From: Thermoplasmata archaeon
GTDB taxonomy: Archaea > Thermoplasmatota > Thermoplasmata > Thermoplasmatales > Thermoplasmataceae
DNA: 9,371 nucleotides
Direction of reading: 5' to 3'
Assembly (NCBI GenBank): GCA_021806345.1
Contig: JAJZXP010000111.1
Span: 1 to 9,371 of the forward strand
Part shown: piece by piece, positions 6,552-9,371 of the stretch
How the letters are laid out: each line of letters begins with the position of its first letter
Position numbering within the stretch: position 1 is the first letter of the stretch
Notes under the pieces: generated by a model
What the model was told of the DNA's origin: nothing
The model's input: the letters and a program-made list of their open reading frames with translations, nothing else
The model's database searches: none
Translations under genes and position numbers: made by a program

Positions 6552-7589
6552 TCATACCATCAGGAAATCCTTCAGTTCTTCCTTTGGCAATTTCATTACA
6601 AGGGAGGTCAGTTCCTGAGAAAGTGTTTCAACCTCCTCTTCTCCTATCTGTACCCCCATCTTCTCTAGTACAATTTGCATGGACCCAAGTACTGCGTGAT
6701 AGCCAAGCAAAGGATTCTTAAATTTAGTGGTTGGAAATTCTTGCAGAATTTCATTTTTGAATGTATTCCAGTATATCTCACCTGAACGGAACACCCCACC
6801 ATACCCGCTGACTCTGACATCATTAAATTTCATTTTTCTGATCAGGCCTTTTACGCAAAGGGCGGCCTCCTTGGATGACTCCTCTAAGAGTTTCTTTGAG
6901 ATTATATCCCCATTGTTGGCAAGCTTAGAGACTAGGGATGCAATTGAAGCTATATTTCTCACATCTATTTTTTCTCCATATATTTCGTTGACAAGCATTC
7001 TTGGCTCCTTCACATTAAATTTATCAAGGATCATTTTGAGCAACCCCTGATTATCCGTTCTGCCGTCTGCAGTTTTGGCAGCCTCCTGAATAGCCCTTCT
7101 TCCTATGTAGAATGCTCCGCCTTCATCCCCAATAAACCATCCCCATCCACTACATCTTTCCATGGTTCCGCCTTTCTTGCCATAGGATATCATTCCTGTA
7201 CCGGGGGCAGCAATGATCCCATCTCCATGCGGAAATCTGCATCTGAAACCAGCTTCTCCATCGTTTAGAAGTTCATATTTGCCTCTCAATTTGTAAGATG
7301 AGATAAATTCATCAATAATCTGTGTAGATTTATTTGAATCTTTTACACCTGCAAGTGCAAATGTACTGTACTCAATATCCTCTATCTTATATCCGGATCT
7401 TTCAAGCGATTCGCCTAAGGCTCTGGAAATACTTGACCTGGCATGTTCCACACCAATATTCCTGTAGTTTGAAGATGATGAAAGCCCTGTACCAAGTATT
7501 TTTCCTTTTATATCATATATAATTGCTATTGTCTTAGTTGCACCACCGTCTACAGATAGAAACACCATTCTGAGGAAATGCGAAGGCAC
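6552..7589 (-). CDS. BadF/NagK-type amino-sugar kinase (GlcNAc and/or MurNAc)
   Basis: This protein of up to 345 residues is an ASKHA-fold kinase of the BadF/BadG/BcrA family. The phosphate-1 loop is SVDGGATKT (12-20), the putative catalytic Asp110 lies in LLNDGEAG, APGTGMISYG (128-137) forms the phosphate-2 region, GWGWFIGDEGGAFYIG (148-163) is typical of N-acetylglucosamine kinases, and SGYGGVFRSG (261-270) is the adenosine motif. It should make GlcNAc-6-P for NagA. A MurK-like enzyme that also phosphorylates MurNAc is possible, since such kinases belong to this family. The longest form uses GTG at 7587-7589, but ATG at 7566-7568 (Met8) is the more likely start: it directly precedes the first strand and has ATAAATTA 25 bp upstream. 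That would give 338 residues. It lies downstream of the GNAT gene on the same strand. Confidence 0.88.
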   Translation of the reverse strand: MPSHFLRMVFLSVDGGATKTIAIIYDIKGKILGTGLSSSSNYRNIGVEHARSSISRALGESLERSGYKIEDIEYSTFALAGVKDSNKSTQIIDEFISSYKLRGKYELLNDGEAGFRCRFPHGDGIIAAPGTGMISYGKKGGTMERCSGWGWFIGDEGGAFYIGRRAIQEAAKTADGRTDNQGLLKMILDKFNVKEPRMLVNEIYGEKIDVRNIASIASLVSKLANNGDIISKKLLEESSKEAALCVKGLIRKMKFNDVRVSGYGGVFRSGEIYWNTFKNEILQEFPTTKFKNPLLGYHAVLGSMQIVLEKMGVQIGEEEVETLSQELTSLVMKLPKEELKDFLMV

Positions 7590-7597
7590 TAATTTAT
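7590..7597 (-). promoter_or_regulatory. TATA-like box of the kinase gene
   Basis: The minus-strand sequence ATAAATTA is centred about 25 bp before the ATG at 7568 and only a few bases before the alternative GTG at 7589. The spacing therefore supports the shorter protein and a promoter within the 58 bp gap after the GNAT gene. Read-through from the GNAT gene is still possible. Confidence 0.4.
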
Positions 7598-7626
7598 CTT
7601 TATTGGAATTTTTGTTACAAGGGAAA

Positions 7627-8568
7627 TTATATTTCCAGAGTCATTATCTTAAATTTTCTGAAAACTCTGAAGCCATACCTTGAGTACAGATGGGAAGCTT
7701 TTTCTCCGGTCCACAAAAAATATGCATTTCTGATAAAATTTGATTTCATATTCAGGAGCGTTTTTTCAAGCAGGAGGCTACCTATTCCCAATGACCTGGC
7801 GCTTTCAATCACTTCGAAGCATCCAAATCTTTCGCCTTCAGCGTAGGTATATTTTCCCTCTCCCGAAGAGAACATTGAATATCCTACAATTTTTCCGTCA
7901 AGTTTCGCTATCGTAATCTGTTCATACCCGCCTGACATTATCACATCATTTGCTCTCTTGTAGCAATCTGCAGGAAAGTTCTTTTCAATAAGTATCAATA
8001 ATTCATCTTTTTCATTTTCATTCAGGTTTTTTATATCCACTCCTTTCACTGAACGCCTGGAAATTCTTAATTTTCCCAGATTTGCATCCATTGCCAGTGC
8101 TTCTTCACTCTCCCTAAAACCCCTATTCAATAAATATTTGTAGATTTCAGGATAAGTTTCATGATCAATCCCTGGGTAAAAGTATCCTGGAGAAAAATTG
8201 GAAAAAATTATTCTTTTAATTCCATTGGATTTTGCCGTTTCTATCTGTAAGTCCAACAGTTCATCCAAATCATTCCGATTTCCAATTGCCATAGCGAATA
8301 TCCATGCTGTGTCCTCCCTAAATGGTTCATATAAAAATTTTTTTGACTTCTTGCAGATTAATGAAAAACTTTTATTCTTCAGAATAGGGCAAAATATGTC
8401 GACGTAAGGATTCTCAAAATATTTGTTCTTCAACTGAGTTAAATTTGTTGGATCAGCGGAAAGTTGAGAATTCCAGATATCTACAATATCAGCAATTTGT
8501 TCACTGTCAAATTTCATGTACAAACTAAATGTTTGATGTATTATTCTTTTTTTCTGATCATATATCAA
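7627..8568 (-). CDS. GNAT-family N-acetyltransferase, two-lobed
   Basis: This protein of up to 313 residues has a well-kept C-terminal GNAT domain: IAKLDGKIVGYSMF (220-233) as the central strands, RFGCFEV (247-253), the acetyl-CoA pyrophosphate loop RSLGIGSLLL (258-267) and LYSRYGF (294-300). The N-terminal half (about 18-165) looks like a second, degenerate GNAT lobe and has a GYFYPGID segment (128-135). The substrate cannot be read from the sequence. Its position upstream of an amino-sugar kinase suggests acetylation of glucosamine, a muropeptide or a related amine, but this is inference. The first possible start is TTG at 8566-8568; the ATG at 8515-8517 (Met18) begins right before the first domain strand and may be the true start. 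The gene is divergent from osmC. Confidence 0.8.
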   Translation of the reverse strand: MIYDQKKRIIHQTFSLYMKFDSEQIADIVDIWNSQLSADPTNLTQLKNKYFENPYVDIFCPILKNKSFSLICKKSKKFLYEPFREDTAWIFAMAIGNRNDLDELLDLQIETAKSNGIKRIIFSNFSPGYFYPGIDHETYPEIYKYLLNRGFRESEEALAMDANLGKLRISRRSVKGVDIKNLNENEKDELLILIEKNFPADCYKRANDVIMSGGYEQITIAKLDGKIVGYSMFSSGEGKYTYAEGERFGCFEVIESARSLGIGSLLLEKTLLNMKSNFIRNAYFLWTGEKASHLYSRYGFRVFRKFKIMTLEI

Positions 8569-8591
8569 CTCGTCAAAATACCTATTAACAA

Positions 8592-8609
8592 ATAAAAACT
8601 ATTCTAGTT
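8592..8609 (+). promoter_or_regulatory. Putative osmC promoter with a 5-3-5 inverted repeat
   Basis: ATAAAAA (8592-8598) resembles a TATA box about 33 bp before the osmC ATG at 8628. It overlaps a perfect inverted repeat, AACTA (8597-8601) and TAGTT (8605-8609) around TTC, where a repressor could block transcription. The same 59 bp spacer must also hold the GNAT promoter. Both calls rest on pattern only, and short AT-rich palindromes occur by chance. Confidence 0.3.
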
Positions 8610-8627
8610 CGATTCTATTAGGAATCC

Positions 8628-9131
8628 ATGGAAATAATAAATAATATTAGGATGGAAATGCAGGACAAAACTAAAGAAAAGGCCAGAATTAATCACAACA
8701 CAATTCCAATAGAAAAGACAATAGATGGTACCTATCATTTGAACGGAAGCCCACAATTCTCTGCAAACCTGGACACCGAATTTTCAAGATTCACAGCAAA
8801 CTGTGATGAGCCAACGGCACTTGGCGGACCTGGAGTTAACCCCACACCTCTGACGTATCTCCTTTTCGGAGTCATGGCCTGCTACTCGTCAACTTTGGCT
8901 TCCCAATGCTCCAATGAAGGAATAAAACTCAAGGAACTGAAAATAAGAGGAAAACTAATTTATGATATAGCACCGGTGGTAATAGAATCGGACTTACCTA
9001 TAATAAAGGAATTGAAAATTGAAGTGATTTGCGAAACCAATTTGAAAGAACAAATAAAGCGAGCCTGGAATAGATGCCCTGCAATTTTCGCCATTCAAAA
9101 TCCCATTAAAACAAGCATTTATCAGGAATAA
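8628..9131 (+). CDS. OsmC/Ohr-family thiol peroxidase
   Basis: This is a 167-residue OsmC-fold protein. DEPTALGG (60-67) followed by NPTPLTYLLFGVMACYSS (71-88) is the family's signature helix with the peroxidatic Cys85, and NRCPAIFAI (148-156) holds the second, resolving Cys150. Cysteines 59 and 94 are extra. Members reduce organic hydroperoxides or act on sulfur compounds in the cytosol. The length includes a polar N-terminal extension of about 25 residues; ATG8628 is used, but ATG8652 and ATG8658 are in frame and possible. It is divergent from the GNAT gene and shows no functional link to the amino-sugar genes, so it is probably a neighbour only. Confidence 0.88.
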   Translation: MEIINNIRMEMQDKTKEKARINHNTIPIEKTIDGTYHLNGSPQFSANLDTEFSRFTANCDEPTALGGPGVNPTPLTYLLFGVMACYSSTLASQCSNEGIKLKELKIRGKLIYDIAPVVIESDLPIIKELKIEVICETNLKEQIKRAWNRCPAIFAIQNPIKTSIYQE

Positions 9132-9200
9132 CAGGGAAATTGCAGCAAGGAAATCTATCGATTTTAATATTTCATTTATTCGCAATTCAATTCGTGATTC

Positions 9201-9239
9201 AGGTTAATTCTGATACTTGCATATCGAATGGATTAACCT
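9201..9239. repeat. 8 bp inverted repeat between convergent genes
   Basis: AGGTTAAT (9201-9208) is the exact reverse complement of ATTAACCT (9232-9239), with a 23-base spacer. It sits in the 108 bp between the osmC stop and the stop of the convergent partial gene, where a two-way transcript end would be useful. The stem is AT-rich and has no adjoining T run, so terminator function is uncertain. The rest of the spacer, 9132-9200, is AT-rich with nothing recognisable. Confidence 0.3.
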
Positions 9240-9371
9240 TCAAAATCCAAGTGAATTCTTTCTCAACACTTTATCTTCATTTTCAATTAGCAGGTTGAGT
9301 TGAGCTATCATATCATCCCTGAACTCTTCTTCCACCTTTATTCCCAATTTGTTCAGTTTTATAATTATGCC
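9240..9371 (-). CDS. C-terminal end of an unidentified protein (partial)
   Basis: The minus strand is open from the window edge to a TGA at 9240-9242 and encodes 43 residues, beginning GIIIKLNKLGIKVEEEF and ending VLRKNSLGF. The composition (Glu, Lys, Leu and Ile heavy, probably helical) and the lack of stops fit a real coding end, and the direction is convergent with osmC. The residues are too few for me to name a family. The 5' part lies outside the window. Confidence 0.6.
   Translation of the reverse strand, partial: GIIIKLNKLGIKVEEEFRDDMIAQLNLLIENEDKVLRKNSLGF

Noticed and set aside
1..9371. CRISPR array or integrated-element attachment sites
   Set aside because: No regularly spaced repeats were seen, and no integrase or tRNA-adjacent duplication is present.

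Overview
The window looks like chromosomal DNA from an archaeon, most plausibly a wall-less member of the Thermoplasmatales. It is AT-rich, and several genes appear to be leaderless, with a TATA-like box about 25 bp before the start codon. It also carries the remnant of an archaeal-type IS605/IS1341 tnpB element. The proteins resemble bacterial wall-recycling and amino-sugar enzymes. The assignment to a lineage is an inference, because no marker gene is present.

Layout: (1) positions 1-44 may hold the last codons of an upstream gene. (2) 87-1292, plus strand: a NamZ/GH171-type exo-N-acetylmuramidase, converging on (3) 1301-2224, minus strand: an S66 LD-carboxypeptidase. (4) 2225-2572: the ldcA promoter, then a degraded tnpB 3' end with its omega-RNA-like terminal hairpins. 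(5) 2573-3106, minus strand: a small DUF218 (YdcF/ElyC-like) protein. (6) 3315-6547, plus strand: a tight three-gene operon of a SIS-domain glucosamine-6-phosphate deaminase/isomerase, an AmiE-like serine hydrolase and NagA. (7) 6552-8568, minus strand: a BadF/NagK-type amino-sugar kinase and, upstream of it, a two-lobed GNAT acetyltransferase. (8) 8628-9131, plus strand: an OsmC-family thiol peroxidase. (9) 9240-9371, minus strand: the 3' end of an unidentified gene.

Taken together, the genes describe a salvage route for bacterial peptidoglycan fragments. AmiE-like and LdcA enzymes would trim the stem peptide, NamZ would release MurNAc, the BadF kinase would phosphorylate free amino sugar, NagA would deacetylate GlcNAc-6-P, and the SIS enzyme would convert GlcN-6-P to fructose-6-P and ammonia. 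No enzyme shows an obvious signal peptide, so the route would be cytosolic and would need an importer, which is not seen here. No recognisable MurQ etherase is present, so the MurNAc-6-P to GlcNAc-6-P step is unaccounted for. If the host lacks a murein wall, this set would be for scavenging bacterial debris rather than self-recycling.
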